Shown here: one piece after another, positions 13,601-39,605 of the stretch
Layout of the letters: every line of letters starts with the position of its first letter
Numbering within the stretch: position 1 is the stretch's first letter
From: Nautilus pompilius
Taxonomy: Eukaryota; Mollusca; Cephalopoda; Nautilida; Nautilidae
DNA: 64,000 nucleotides
NCBI GenBank assembly: GCA_018389105.1
Contig: JACATO010001108.1
Location: 248,001-312,000 of the forward strand
Reading direction: 5' to 3'
Notes under the pieces: generated by a model
What the model was told of the DNA's origin: nothing
Seen by the model: the letters and a program-made list of their open reading frames with translations, nothing else
Databases searched by the model: none
Program-made: the position numbers and the translations under genes

Positions 13601-15434
13601 CCACTACTGTAAATGTTTAATTTTCAAATTTTCAATGCAGTGATATGCATGTAAAATAAAATAATTTATATTTTAATTATGCTTGGTGGTGAAAAGTAAA
13701 CAGTAAAACATAAGTGACTGTGGTTCAAATTTTTTACATTATCTTGCCAAAGTGCTTTAACATGAGCAATCGCTAAAGCACATTGTTACCTTTGTATATT
13801 GTTCCAAGGCTTCTGAAAATTTCATTTGTTGGAAACACTTGTTCCCCTTAGATCTAAGGGTCTGTGACCTTTTCTCTGATTTCTGGTGTAACTGCTCACA
13901 TTTGTCAAAATAAGCACTGATCCAAGGAACTGATCTGAATAGGAAAAGAAAAATTAAAAAAAATAAAAAGTCAACTATATCAGTTTCTGTTGTATACAAC
14001 CATTTACCTTGCTATCTTGGGCAAAATACTGAGAAAGTTGGGATATGAAATACAATTGGAAATCATCTGGGCCGTACATCACTCACAGAAAATCAAAAAC
14101 ATATCAATTAAACTTTCATAAACATCTGTACATTGCAGTGGGTAATCCCAATTATCCTGCAGTCTTACTGCACATTTATCTGTCTGGTTAGCTGGTAAAC
14201 CTTTAAACTCTAAACATTTTCAACGTGCTCCGAACTAAGAATACCAAGTTGGACCTGGACATACTAGATGTAGTCCAACCAATTCTTTACTAAGATGCTA
14301 TAAATCTTTACTTGGCTGATTAACTTGAAACAAGAAGTGTGTGTAATTCTGTGGAACCATACATGAACACAAACACATCTGAAAGATCAAGAGCAGAACT
14401 AGCGTGAAGTCCAAATAATGGTTACATTTTTCAAACAAAAAAAGCACAACAAACAAACAGTATGGCTGACAATTCTGACGATCGAACATACATAGACACA
14501 TGCATACAAACAAAAACAAAAGAATGCATTGTACTACAGTAAAATTTTTATAAACTATTCCAAACAGCTCGGTTTTATCAGTGCTGCTTCCATCCTAAAT
14601 ATTTCAATTCCTCCCATAAAATAATTAACTCGCTTCCCTCACAATCCTACAAGTAACCTCACCCCCCCCCCCTTGTAAGATTTATTTATGGAAACTTCAC
14701 GGTGAACTCTTAAAATGCCACGATTAATAATCGTCTGGTTTTACACAACCAAAGTCCTCTTCTCAAGCCTTCATAAGATCTACAGCTGATCGATAAACTG
14801 CAACATTTCAGCTGCATCCAACCCTGCCAACCATTTCCTGCACGAATAGAATGGATACAGGTACTTTCGGTGAACAGCCTCAGGTACAAACAATTTTCTG
14901 TTTTTTTTTTTTTAATAATTGAAGTCCAGGACTTTGTCGTCTCCTCCACCAGCAGGTGATCCTCATAGTGGAAGACAATGAGGATGGTCTTTGTTAGATT
15001 GGTTAGGAAAGTCTCCCCTGGTACTCAGCCATAACGGGGGCACCTGTGGCTCAGCTCGGGGAAGCAAACAAGACTTAAACCCGGCCCTACGGCAGCAGGT
15101 ATCAGTCCTTTCTTCTGGGGGCGCAGGAGACCGAGAATTCGAGGTCTTCAAAGCCAGGAAGGTGGAGTGTGGGGGTTAGGTGGGGTTAGGGGGACAACTT
15201 AAGGGAAATGGAGGAGGGGGGGGGAGGCTTCACATCTCGAGTCGTGGATATGTCAGCCGGCCTCGGAAATCGAGAAGGTGCGGGAACGTACAAAATTATT
15301 TCTTTCTGTAGGACAAATTTCACGCGATCCTCATCAGTTTGAGCTGCTTTAAACGAATCCAAGCCACCGGACTGTAGCAGGGTGTCCAGCTGCTCGTCGA
15401 GAACTTTCTGCCAGTTACCGACACAGTCGGCCAT
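1568..15434 (-). CDS. SMYD4: SMYD4, SET and MYND domain protein 4 (C-terminus off window)
   Basis: Twelve exons join in frame with GT/AG borders: 15434-15292, 13934-13790, 12187-12098, 10598-10475, 9432-9381, 8395-8254, 6932-6808, 6071-5966, 2919-2859, 2487-2390, 2212-1836, 1641-1568 (1537 coding bases, about 512 residues; the human protein is about 800). Order: N-terminal TPR repeats (residues 60-165), first SET segment (225-255), MYND zinc finger (Cys262, 265, 275, 278, 284, 288, His297, Cys301), helical insert, and the SET core with NHSCDP at 478-483 and a closing SCYG. SMYD4 is a poorly understood SET-MYND protein, tied to heart and muscle development and proposed to methylate lysines. 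The start is the first ATG, in a strong context (AAGATGG). The region between exons 4 and 5 is shorter than usual, so one small TPR exon may be missed. The remaining C-terminal exons lie outside the window. Confidence 0.9.
1836..2212 (-). CDS. SMYD4: SMYD4 exon 11: SET core
   Basis: The largest SMYD4 exon (377 bases, phase 0 in, 2 out). It encodes TAALLVHMLQHSKWF, a low-complexity Ser/Asn/Gly linker, IGGLILRHIQQLICNAHAIT and then YPTTSLLNHSCDPS. The NHSC motif is the S-adenosylmethionine/substrate-binding signature of SET domains and is intact. Confidence 0.93.
2390..2487 (-). CDS. SMYD4: SMYD4 exon 10
   Basis: Phase 1 in, 0 out. It encodes GRYGRTYETVYHLLRHTED, which corresponds to the YNAVFNLLPHTE stretch of vertebrate SMYD4 just before the second SET segment. 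Acceptor GGGTTAG, donor GTAAGT. Confidence 0.85.
2859..2919 (-). CDS. SMYD4: SMYD4 exon 9
   Basis: A 61-base exon, phase 0 in and 1 out, encoding VGIAHLALRIVLKAGLQFLL. It matches the helix that follows the MYND finger in SMYD4 (GVFCHIALRLTL in vertebrates). Acceptor TTTTTCAAG, donor GTGAGT. Confidence 0.85.
2920..5965. other. SMYD4 intron 8, no recognised element
   Basis: A 3-kb AT-rich intron with short poly-A/T runs. Frames of 60-70 codons occur but none resembles a known family, and phases of the flanking exons already match (0/0), so no exon is missing here. Confidence 0.5.
5966..6071 (-). CDS. SMYD4: SMYD4 exon 8: second half of MYND finger
   Basis: Starts by completing the proline codon of exon 7, then CSQCSLAWFCSQSCHDVAW and YHRVEC: four Cys, the His and the last Cys of the C-C-C-C-C-C-H-C zinc ligand set. 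Acceptor CTTTCCAG, donor GTAAGA, phase 0 out. Confidence 0.92.
6072..6807. other. SMYD4 intron 7
   Basis: No element recognised. A 48-codon minus-strand open stretch near 6430-6575 can be read after an AG, but the flanking exons already join exactly in phase 2 with the proper MYND spacing, so it is not an exon. Confidence 0.5.
6808..6932 (-). CDS. SMYD4: SMYD4 exon 7: SET N-segment and first MYND ligands
   Basis: Phase 0 in, 2 out. It encodes AAQNISPGDTLIVEQPFAAV, the classic S-sequence strand of SMYD proteins, then LHCHHC with the first two zinc ligands and CELIP. The correct donor is GTAAGT at 6807; an earlier GTAAAA at 6829 would lose the MYND spacing and phase. Confidence 0.92.
6933..8253. 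other. SMYD4 intron 6
   Basis: A 1.3-kb AT-rich intron with a short (TA)n run near 6968-6986. No coding match or mobile element is recognised. Confidence 0.5.
8254..8395 (-). CDS. SMYD4: SMYD4 exon 6
   Basis: One base completes a Lys codon, then NLVQQVTEEVKG, a variable linker and KEKGRHFV, the first SET strand (GRHFVA in vertebrates). It ends at GTAAGT in phase 0; reading on past it gives SGDEL, which is intronic. Confidence 0.85.
8648..8786 (-). repeat. tRNA-derived SINE copy 1
   Basis: On the minus strand it starts with a tRNA-like head (GGTAGTCCAGTGGTTAGCTG, containing an A-box-like TGGTTAGC) and reaches the family core TTTCCTCCCACATTTGAAA. The same head-to-core layout is seen at 50541-50708 and, on the plus strand, at 61441-61625. 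It lies in SMYD4 intron 5. Confidence 0.65.
9196..9245 (+). repeat. SINE core fragment (copy 2)
   Basis: Only the family core TTTCCTCCCACATCTAATAA and a few flanking bases are recognisable. The orientation is opposite to the copy 400 bases away at 8648-8786. Confidence 0.5.
9381..9432 (-). CDS. SMYD4: SMYD4 exon 5 (short linker exon)
   Basis: A 52-base candidate, phase 1 in and 2 out, fitting both neighbours exactly (D joins exon 4; the last AA plus A makes Lys in exon 6). It encodes SIISDVEQLEIKTEEKK, an acidic helix. The acceptor is good (TTTCTGAATTTCAG). The sequence is not conserved enough to prove it by eye. Confidence 0.6.
9433..10474. other. SMYD4 intron 4
   Basis: No exon is certain here. 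SMYD4 proteins usually have a longer TPR tail between the parts encoded by exons 4 and 5, so a small phase 1-1 exon could be hidden in this kilobase, but none could be identified. Confidence 0.35.
10475..10598 (-). CDS. SMYD4: SMYD4 exon 4: TPR repeat
   Basis: Encodes ECLSSINEALVHQYPEELRY and KLHLRKGQCLFKLGKLAEAR, a helix pair typical of the last TPR of SMYD4. Phase 0 in, 1 out. Acceptor TTTTGTCATTAG, donor GTAAAT. Confidence 0.9.
10703..11587 (-). mobile_element. Tc1-like transposon relic with terminal inverted repeats
   Basis: The ends are imperfect inverted repeats: left CCCTGCCATAATATTTTGAC, right (reverse complement) CCCTGCCATATTAGTTTGGC. The minus strand holds transposase debris such as VLFSNESRFQQLHL and DVSILLEDGATQHVSH, broken by stops and frame changes. 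At about 0.9 kb it is shorter than an intact Tc1 element. It sits in SMYD4 intron 3 and is inactive. Confidence 0.7.
12098..12187 (-). CDS. SMYD4: SMYD4 exon 3: TPR repeat
   Basis: Encodes 30 residues including KEMALAYANRSAALFHLCRY, the TPR signature shared with other SMYD4 proteins (ANRSAALFHL). Phase 0 on both sides. Donor GTCAGT is used; GTATCA ten bases earlier would break the frame. Confidence 0.92.
13001..13478 (+). mobile_element. LINE 3'-end fragment, copy A
   Basis: The plus-strand frame at 13146-13478 gives a Cys-rich segment CRMCKADEERVAHIILGCKM preceded by ETEIFLIVAQEQ, a pattern found at the C-terminus of invertebrate non-LTR retrotransposon polyproteins. It starts in mid-protein, so it is 5' truncated. 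A diverged copy in the opposite orientation lies at 16225-16812. It sits in SMYD4 intron 2, antisense to the gene. Confidence 0.65.
13790..13934 (-). CDS. SMYD4: SMYD4 exon 2: first TPR
   Basis: One base completes Leu48, then SVPWISAYFDKCEQLHQKSE and LRSKGNKCFQQMKFSEALEQ, a TPR A/B helix pair. Phase 2 in, 0 out. The acceptor is preceded by a pyrimidine tract (TTCTTTTCCTATTCAG). Confidence 0.92.
13935..15291. other. SMYD4 intron 1
   Basis: A 1.36-kb intron. Position 14958-15180 is GC-richer and open in several frames, but the neighbouring exons join exactly without it, so it is treated as non-coding. Confidence 0.5.
15292..15434 (-). CDS. SMYD4: SMYD4 exon 1 (start)
   Basis: Starts MADCVGNWQKVLDEQLDTLL in an AAGATGG context and ends FVLQKEII plus two bases of a Leu codon before GTACGT. 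A GTG-begun extension seven codons upstream has no ATG and is not used. The first exon sits at the edge of the divergent spacer. Confidence 0.88.
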
Positions 15435-15481
15435 CTTGGAGCTCGCTGGTGTCACCGAAATTTCAGACTGTATTCTGAAAC

Positions 15482-15556
15482 GACACCACCACCACCACCA
15501 GCATCAGCAGCATCAGCATCATCATTATCATCATCATCATCATCATCATCATTATT
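15482..15556. repeat. CAC/CAG/ATC trinucleotide array
   Basis: Imperfect CCA, then CAG/CAT and finally a pure ATC run. It starts about 50 bases upstream of the SMYD4 start codon, so it is probably in its 5' UTR or proximal promoter. Confidence 0.9.
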
Positions 15557-15920
15557 AATATTAGTAGTAAAAACAACGATTTTCTCCCAAATTATGTAGC
15601 CAGGCTTTTATTTTTAAAATGGCGTAACAAAAACCGTGTTTTATTTTTAATTATATTACCCGTCGATGGAAACAGGGTCCAGTGCCTGTGTTTGCATAAA
15701 CCCTAACAAATTAAACGCCGTCCGTCCCGAAAGTAAGCGGTAAAAAGGGTTAATTAGTTAGTTAGAAAAAAACAGTTAAGTTTGACTGTACTCTCAACGC
15801 TCTGTGCATTAGAGAAACAGTCTAATGGTATAACTCTGGCACCTTTTTTGATATAAAATGTCCTTATATAATGTAAAAATAAGAACATTTCCTTCTCTCC
15901 TCTTTCTCTTTTCCTTCCCC

Positions 15921-16072
15921 TATTCTCTCTCTCTCTCTCCATCTTCTCTCCCCCTTCTGTCTCCATCACCCTCTCTCTCTCTCTCTCTCACATCATCTCT
16001 CTCTCCATCTTCTCTCCCCCTTCTGTCTCCATCACCCTCTCTCTCTCTCTCTCACATCATCTCTCTCTCATC

Positions 16073-16110
<38 letters not shown>

Positions 16111-16138
16111 CTCTCTCTCTCTCTCTCACATCATCTCT

Positions 16139-16169
<31 letters not shown>

Positions 16170-16172
16170 TAC

Positions 16173-16218
<46 letters not shown>
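15921..16218. repeat. CT array with spacer units
   Basis: Dinucleotide CT blocks separated by two near-identical copies of a longer unit (about 15936-15970 and 16001-16035, containing TTCTCTCCCCCTTCTGTCTC) and by CACATCATCT spacers. The mix shows block duplication, not only slippage. Confidence 0.9.
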
Positions 16219-16220
<2 letters not shown>

Positions 16221-16224
16221 CTCT

Positions 16225-16812
<588 letters not shown>

Positions 16813-17085
16813 TTCGCGATAGGATGATGTAAAGTTCAAACTCCAGAGACTGGAGATCAATTGTAATCAGTACCGATATGTGTTTTAACAGGCACGTAGT
16901 TCATATATCCACAGGTAAGCTTTCTAGTTTACCTATCGGCTCCATAGAATAAGGATCAAAGCGTTGTTGTTTTAGGTGATTTTTTTAATACCACGGATTC
17001 TTTGTTTTTTGTAGGACTTTAGGTCCATCGCCACCTCAACAGCGAAGCTAATAAGAGGGAGAACGATATTTTTTGTATCTCAACG

Positions 17086-32681
<15,596 letters not shown>

Positions 32682-32984
32682 CCGGACCAGTCGTCTTCAG
32701 CCCCTCTTCCAACCATTTGAGCAGCTGGAAGGACCTGTTGTACATAGCGTGTCTACGGTTCGCCGTTAGACAGTCATCTCGACGTTTCGCCACAGCCGTT
32801 GATGTATTCGACGACTCAGATGATCGAAAGAATAGTTTCCCCTCTTGGATCGGTTAATTTAAAGGGGATCTTTCTCCCACCCTCGCCCCCTTATCTCGCA
32901 CCGACAAGCGGCTGCTATCGCGTTTGTCACACCTATGCGATGCACCGGCGCGTGGCGAACCAACGACGTTTCATGGATCCTTGG

Positions 32985-32990
32985 AATAAA
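32985..32990 (+). terminator. Polyadenylation signal AATAAA
   Basis: Canonical hexamer 304 bases after the stop codon of the LolA-like gene, followed by a T-run (GTAGTTTTTTTTTGG) as expected of a downstream element. Confidence 0.6.
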
Positions 32991-33291
32991 GTAGTTTTTT
33001 TTTGGTAAAATTCGGTTCCAGATTCTTTTAAATGTCTGTTTCATCAATATGAGCAACCAGGCTCTAAAGCTTTTACCTAGAATTAAAGCTGCTGGAGTCA
33101 ACTTATGGCGCAATATGCAGATCAGTATCAAAGACTGATTTGGCATAAAATCACCTGCTTTATCGTGTTTCTTACAGAAATGGGATTTTTGAAAAGTAGT
33201 CGATCCAGATTATTTATGCCACACCAATTAAATCATTCCATCCGATTATAGTTACCCATCAGAGCACAGAAGTGATGCTTTTAACAATTAG

Positions 33292-33549
33292 GAATTAGTA
33301 CCAACAGAAGAAGAATCGGTGACGGATTCAGCGGTTTCGTCACCGATATCTTCAGTTGCTCCACCTCCAAATGCTGTCAGAACTCCTAGAATAGAAGCAG
33401 ATCCAGACCACGCGGTTTATTTGGCTTTCAAAGCTGATCGGGCAACATTTGCTGGATCATCTACCACAAATATAGTCACCCACGACTCTAATATCGACGA
33501 TGGCCATACAATTTGCACAAGCCCTTGGTTTTCGGAAGCTGTCAGCTAA
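33292..33549 (+). CDS. Candidate terminal exon, unassigned
   Basis: Preceded by an AG whose TAG would stop the frame, then 85 open codons to TAA: TEEESVTDSAVSSPISSVAP, PDHAVYLAFKADRATFAGSS and TICTSPWFSEAVS. It could be a cytoplasmic-tail exon of an alternative transcript of the LolA-like gene or an exon of an unseen gene, but exon 16 offers no clear donor. No family recognised. Confidence 0.3.
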   Translation, partial: ELVPTEEESVTDSAVSSPISSVAPPPNAVRTPRIEADPDHAVYLAFKADRATFAGSSTTNIVTHDSNIDDGHTICTSPWFSEAVS

Positions 33550-36500
33550 AATGAAAGTAGACGGTAATATGTCTACTGAAAAAGACCATTCGAAATTATG
33601 TCACAGGTTTTTAATAGGCAGTTTGTTTGTTTACCACAACATCCATGCTTCACAGAATAAATCACGGTCATCTAAAGATTATAAGTGGAACAGATATATT
33701 GCTTCAGAATCGTCCAGCATCCAGCAAAAGATTCGTTTAGACTGAGAGAGTTTGGACTAAGACTGAGACAACCACATCTGGGCGAAAATGTATTTTTGCT
33801 TTCAGATCCAAATCGTGTTAGTTGTTGCCAGATCCAAGTTTACTTTTGAAATCTAAACAAATATTAATGTTTTTGTTTTTTTTTAAATTAAATAAATTAG
33901 CATTTATAAAACTAAGAATATTGAAAAGAAGGGATTTTTTTTTTCTAATTCTTTAAGAGAGATATTGGCCAAATGTTAAAAGTCTCTTAGCAAGTAACAG
34001 AACAACTGAAATCTAAAGTATTTTCTAGATTTTTCTCATCAAAACCGATTTTTATCCAACACTAGATTTAGCTTCAACAACAACATAGTTATCAGATGCT
34101 ACAAATTGTAGATCTTTTTTTTTTTTTTTGCTTTATTCTGCTACTTTTCAGTGTCTTGTTCTACTCTAGTAGCCGCGGTTTTATGTAGCGAGCTCGCTTG
34201 TTGTGGCGGAGGCCTCGGTTTGCTGCTCTACGACTGATGTGGATCCTGCTTGGAAATCTCGCCTCACCGTGGATTGGCCTCGGTTTGCTGTTCTACGACT
34301 GATGTGGATCCTGCTTGGAAATCTCGCCTCACCGTGGATTGGCCTCGGTTTGCTGCTCTACGACTGATGTGGATCCTGCTTGGAAATCTCGCCTCACCGT
34401 GGATTTATTCTGTTCTGGCTGGCCCATTCCGTTTGTATTCTTTCCGGCCACCCCGCTTATCTCGCACTGCTGATCAGAAAACATCCAACAGGTTCATTGA
34501 TTAGGCCGCTATAGCCGGGGTGGAACGTACACCGTTAAGCTAGCCAATGCTTCCCGTGCAAGATAACCTTTGTTTCCGTACACCCGGTTAGTATTTCGAA
34601 TGCTGCCACGACCGAGCGCTAGACACGTCAACGAAGAAGCCACTGAGGCGGACTCTAGCCTACTCATTTTAACCTGAGAAAGCTTTCACAAGATGTCGCC
34701 ACGGGCGGGCCAGTTACTAGATCGTTCAGTCTGGGTTGAATATCTGGATGCTACCTAACTCGGTCTTTAAAACGCATCTTTCCATGAATCTGAATTTATG
34801 GCCAACCACGATTTGGCCACCAGGAAACGAGCGACAATTTCTTTTGAACGCTGTTCACTCTTGAAAGACTTCAGAGTTCCAAGATCCCTACACTTATGTA
34901 AATGTTCTAATATTCTATCGTCTGCTGATTAATGTTCATTATATTAAAATTTTTTTTTCCGTAAAGCCACAAACATTTCGCATTTTAAAAATTTACATTC
35001 AAAAGGAACGAACCTACACTGGCCCTCAAAATTACAAGCAGGCCATAAAAAAACTTATCCATCTTTTCAACAATTTACATTTTATTGGAAATACATAATT
35101 CCAGCAGAAAAGTAAAATACAACATTAATAATTCATTGATGCATAAAAATCATTAATTGCCAATTTGTTATTACTTCAGGCGAGGTATTTTAAAGCACGA
35201 AAACTGTGTAAAATTTCCACTACTTAACTCGGCTGTTATAATCCGGCTTCAAGCATTCTGAATAATTATGGGCCCAGCAAGTTATTTCATAAAGGTGAAA
35301 GTGTGTTCATACTGAAAGTAGACGGTATCGTGTTTATCCGATATTGTTTCTTTCTACTAATTTGAATAATTGCTGGTGCATACCGCATTTTTGTTTAAAT
35401 GTTAATGGATTTTATTATAGATGGCTGATGTTGCTTTTGTTCGACAGATTAAAGTAGCGCCTCTGTATAAAAGGATGCTGTCCAGCATTATCCTTTATAT
35501 ATCCGGCTACTTTCAATAATAATAAAAAAACACTGCAGAGGAAGTCAGAGTTACACAGCGCGGTATACGGACAATCATCTATGGAAGAGTCAATTGGCTC
35601 AACCCTTTAGAGGGCCAAGGAAGAAAGAGAGTACAACTGATGATCGTAACTCCTCTGCAAAAGTCAGAATTTCAGCTTGAACTCTGCCATCGACGGTTGA
35701 GAGAAGCAGGATTTGATTGGCTGAGTAGCAGCTATAAAGCGCCACCTGCTCTGGACGGGAGATAAGCATCGGAACTTCACCATGGAGCGAGGTGCAGTGT
35801 AGTATAGCCGTTCGGCGAAGGTAGAAAGGCTGGGAAGATTGTATTCCCCCCCATCCCTAAGCATGTCTGCGAAAGTATGAAGCCTTATACGTTTCGATGC
35901 TTGATCGATCTGGTTTTCTTCAGCGTTAATAGTAAAGTGTTGAAAACGCATCCAAGAGGGCACTCGTGCAGCGTGCTCATAATTTCGAACGCCAGTGTAT
36001 ATAGTACGTCACGTGTTGCCAGGATCTAATCCCCAGCCAATAATGAAACTGCCACGGATTCCACTTTACGACGGCTTTCGGGTTGATTTTTTTTACTAAA
36101 CTAGTGGTATAGTTAGTATTCCTAACTAACGACGCGTCGCTGGGTACAGACTGGCGGAGAACCATCTCGGTCTAGGCAGCGCTGTCACTAGTAACAACTA
36201 ACATTAGCTCCATCTACGATTTTGTCAGGAAATCAACCGACTAAACAATCACGCCCCGGTAGCTACTAACGGCCGGCGGCTCCCTTTAAATCTAGCCGCC
36301 ATTCCGGCCGGACACCGAAAAGGGTTTCCGATCATGTGACTTGAAAAAAAAAACAACAAACAACAACAACAATAAAAGTACATTTAGGAAAATATTTTAA
36401 AAATCTATCTCTGGAAATGTCTTCACAGTACATCCATTATTCGTATTTTAATATGAAAGGTTTTACTGTAGTCTAAATATTAAAATCGATATTATATATT

Positions 36501-37360
36501 CCGGAATAATGCCAGTAATATCTGTGCAGATTCAATAAATTCGTCTTTACAAGGTAAGGGGAAACAACCGTCGTATTAGCTAATTTTTTTTTTTTAAGTT
36601 AGTTTTCTCTAGTTGTGGAAAAAACACAAACAGATAGAGCTGTGATGTATATTTATTTATTTATAAAATATAAACATTTAGCATTTCAATATGAGTTTTA
36701 AAAACTACTATAAAATACTAACATTTTTCGTCTTTTAAAGGGAGATGATTCTAGATCTGATGTCATTTTGAGCGAAAACACGTGGTTTACACGAGCCTAT
36801 TCCAATTTATTTAGGGACATGATGACATATTTTAATTAATCTTCATACTTCCATAAGCTTTAAGAAACTAAAAAGAAAATATTAACCGGATAATATGATT
36901 CTTTTTTCTATAAACAGTGAAATCAAATATCAATTCAGCCATTAAACAAAGTCTTTTCAAAGAGTTCTCTCCAATAGACCGTTTGTATCATGGACTGATT
37001 TCGTCAGTTTGGCAGAATTGTAGAACTGTATACGGGGAAGTGTTTATTGTATTATGATTAAGCAAGTTAAACATTGTTCTGATAGTCATAGTCTCGGTAA
37101 TAAATCTCCTTAATATAATAATTTCTTTGTATAAAGTAACATACTAATGGATATCACTAATCCCACACCTTAATCTTTGTTTCTTGACTAATGAACTGCA
37201 TCATTGCTGAATCAGGGACAAACAATATTTAAATACTGCATCGTTTAGGGCAGCTAAACAAAGGGAAAAAAAATCAGAAATATTTTGGATAGCGCAATAG
37301 TCTTTGGCCCTCACTGATTATTTACCTTGCCTTTTGTCCTTTCCACGATCTTATTTATTG
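33550..37360. other. Intergenic, no recognised gene
   Basis: AT-rich spacer apart from the 65-bp repeat at 34211-34405 and a GC-richer patch at 35650-36330. In that patch the plus strand shows ATTGGCTG (inverted CCAAT) and TATAAAG 13 bases later, then CACCATGG, but that ATG frame stops after six codons. A 99-codon minus-strand frame in the same patch has no recognised similarity. Confidence 0.45.
34211..34405. repeat. 65-bp tandem repeat, 3 copies
   Basis: Three nearly perfect copies of a unit starting GGCCTCGGTTTGCTGCTCTA and ending CCTCACCGTGGATT; one T/C difference in the second copy. It is partly open in one frame, which is a product of the repeat. Confidence 0.95.
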
Positions 37361-37558
37361 CTCAGGCGGGTTATCTAGCGTTAGACTACAATCCGGACGC
37401 GCGAATTTCCTCCCACATCTAAAATGAAGAGTACTAGCGAGGTCTTTCCGGGCACGTGCGATGGAGGCTCCGCGGGAAAATCTTGACTGATCCGCACCGC
37501 TGAAGAACCTCCGACCATACCTAGGTAACTACTCGTTTGACTGGTCACAGGGAAAAAT
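37361..37558 (+). repeat. tRNA-derived SINE copy 5
   Basis: Head CGGGTTATCTAGCGTTAGAC resembles an A-box region; the family core TTTCCTCCCACATCTAAAAT is at 37407-37426, followed by a body shared in part with copy 8 (GTAACTACTCGTTTG against ATAACTACTCGATTTG). Confidence 0.65.
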
Positions 37559-37667
37559 ACACCATTAAAAAATTATTGTTGCTTTTATGTGTATAAAAAT
37601 ACTTCCAATGCAGATGGTTAATAATACTATGAAACAATTAGTGTTACCTACAAGAGTTCCGATGAAA

Positions 37668-37711
37668 ATAATAATAATAATAATAATAAATAATAATAAT
37701 AATAATAATAA

Positions 37712-37742
<31 letters not shown>

Positions 37743-37745
37743 AAA
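37668..37745. repeat. AAT then AAG trinucleotide array
   Basis: An AAT run that switches to AAG. The 14 bases CAGATGGTTAATAA with ACTATG occur both before (37611-37630) and after (37748-37767) the array, so it sits between short direct repeats. Confidence 0.9.
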
Positions 37746-38202
37746 AGACAGATGGTTAATAATACTATGTTTATCTTCGTTAATGTTTCCTTCTGAATCG
37801 TATACTTAAGAACTTAGTTTAATATTTTTTTACTAATGGTTAGGCTTGGGTTTAATTTTTTGCAGTTAATATTATTTAAGTTAAAACTGGTATAACCTTT
37901 GAGAGATGTTGTTGTCCCCCCCTGTTTCTAGAAGTAATGAAGAAAAAAAAAACCGAGAAAATGTTTCACCAGCTTGTTTAACGAGCAAAGGGAAATAACT
38001 CTGCATTTTTGTTTTTAAAGGGATAAACCGCGCGTAGTTAGCGACACCTCGACACGAGTGAAGCAAGTAGAGAGAGAATAAAAGCTGAATGCACGTCAGT
38101 ACCTGTAATAAGTTATAAGTTGTTACAATAAATGTCTTTAATCGCATTTAAATAACGGCTTTTATAAAATCCAGTACATCTTATTTTCTCTAAAATCTAT
38201 AG

Positions 38203-38397
38203 TTTTTGGATGCTAGTAAGAATTACACGAAAACTAACACTGAAATCCAGCGACGTCTCGAAAACACACTGAGTTATTGGCCTTGCAATTGTGTTTGGTA
38301 TCACGAGAGTAAACTGTCATTCTTAGTCTACGAGCCAAAGTGTAAACCATCCAATTGCGAGAGACTTCTGACAAGGATTTTGGAAAGTTACTTCTAA
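38203..38397 (+). CDS. Candidate Cys-rich terminal exon, unassigned
   Basis: After an acceptor-like TTTTCTCTAAAATCTATAG, 64 codons are open to TAA: TNTEIQRRLENTLSYWPCNC, VWYHESKLSFLVYEPKCK and NCERLLTRILESYF. Four Cys and balanced composition look protein-like. No ATG, no partner exon and no family could be found. Confidence 0.3.
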   Translation, partial: FLDASKNYTKTNTEIQRRLENTLSYWPCNCVWYHESKLSFLVYEPKCKPSNCERLLTRILESYF

Positions 38398-39605
38398 TGT
38401 CTGTTCACGCAATAATGGAGCAACCACTTGCATTCTTCTCATTGGTAGCAACAGTTACTGGTAACAGATAACGGTGTATAAAGAAGTTGTGGGTGATTTT
38501 GTCTCGGTAGTCTGTGCAGAAACCCTTGAAAACAGCTGGAACATTTTCATGAAGATCTGATATTCTTATCATTGGATCACGCGGATTTGAGAGATCGCGC
38601 ACTGGCTCGCATCTTTGTAAATACGCGGAGTCTCACGAGGCGATGGGCCCCCCCCTTCCACAGACTCGTTGGCTGCTTGCAGTTCGCGAAGACAGATTGG
38701 AAACCAAATATTACCGACTGCTTTTCCCTCGGCCGTTCGTGCTTTAAAATATTACCAAACTCTGGCTGTTTAAAAAGACGAAATGTAGAATACGAAATCC
38801 TGGGTATCATCTCCAGTAAAATCGGGTATTTCTCCCATTCATTCTCGAGATGAACAGTAGGCGAAAGCGCAGAGTTGTCAGCTCTTTGAATAAAACTACC
38901 TGTAGGCATCAGGAGATATTAGATGTAACAATGGAAATACAAAGGACTCGCTTATTAATTCTACTTAGATCTGTCTTTTCTTATTGTCTGTTTATACCAA
39001 TGTGGGAATTATTATTTTTTGTAGGCTAAAAATAAACAACGGAAGGTAATTGCTTTCATTTCTCTGAGCCATCTCTCAGAACGCTTGGAGATATCGTGAT
39101 TATTCCCATTTTCTCCTTACTTAAATTAATTATATTGATTTCTTAAATCTATTTTTTCTTCAACTGCGTTTGCACAGCGAAGCCAGCAGCTCTCCAGGCT
39201 TCTGTGACGACGAAGACCTTCTTTTGAAATAAGTCTAGCGGTTGATAGATCTCAGCGCCATTTTATTTCCACGGACTTTTCAAAAAAAAAAAAAAAAAAA
39301 AAACTCAGAGAAAGGAAGAAGATTTTGCATGACCCGGCGGTGAGTTTTCTCCCTTGCGAACGCAGGAAACACGTGTATTAATTCGAAGTGAATTGGGGAG
39401 ATAACTCGTATGGGTTTTTAAATTTTTTTACCCGACGGCCTCCATTCCCGAGGTGGGGGAGAGGGCTGATAGAAGCTATGGTCGATTTTGCTAACCTGGA
39501 TGCTGCTGCTCAGAAGTGATATTGCACGTTAGCGAGGTCATCTTATTAGCTTTGCCACTCGATCTGCAAACGTACGTTCGAGTTAAAACAGCCGATAGAC
39601 GCGAC

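Noticed and set aside
35664..35963. 99-codon minus-strand frame
   Set aside because: Begins at a non-ATG codon, no similarity recognised, and overlaps the promoter-like patch.
38573..38909. Minus-strand frames (110 and about 60 codons) around a G-run
   Set aside because: Protein-like words (WFPICLRELQAANESVE) occur, but a frame change at the G-run would be needed and no family or partner exon was found.
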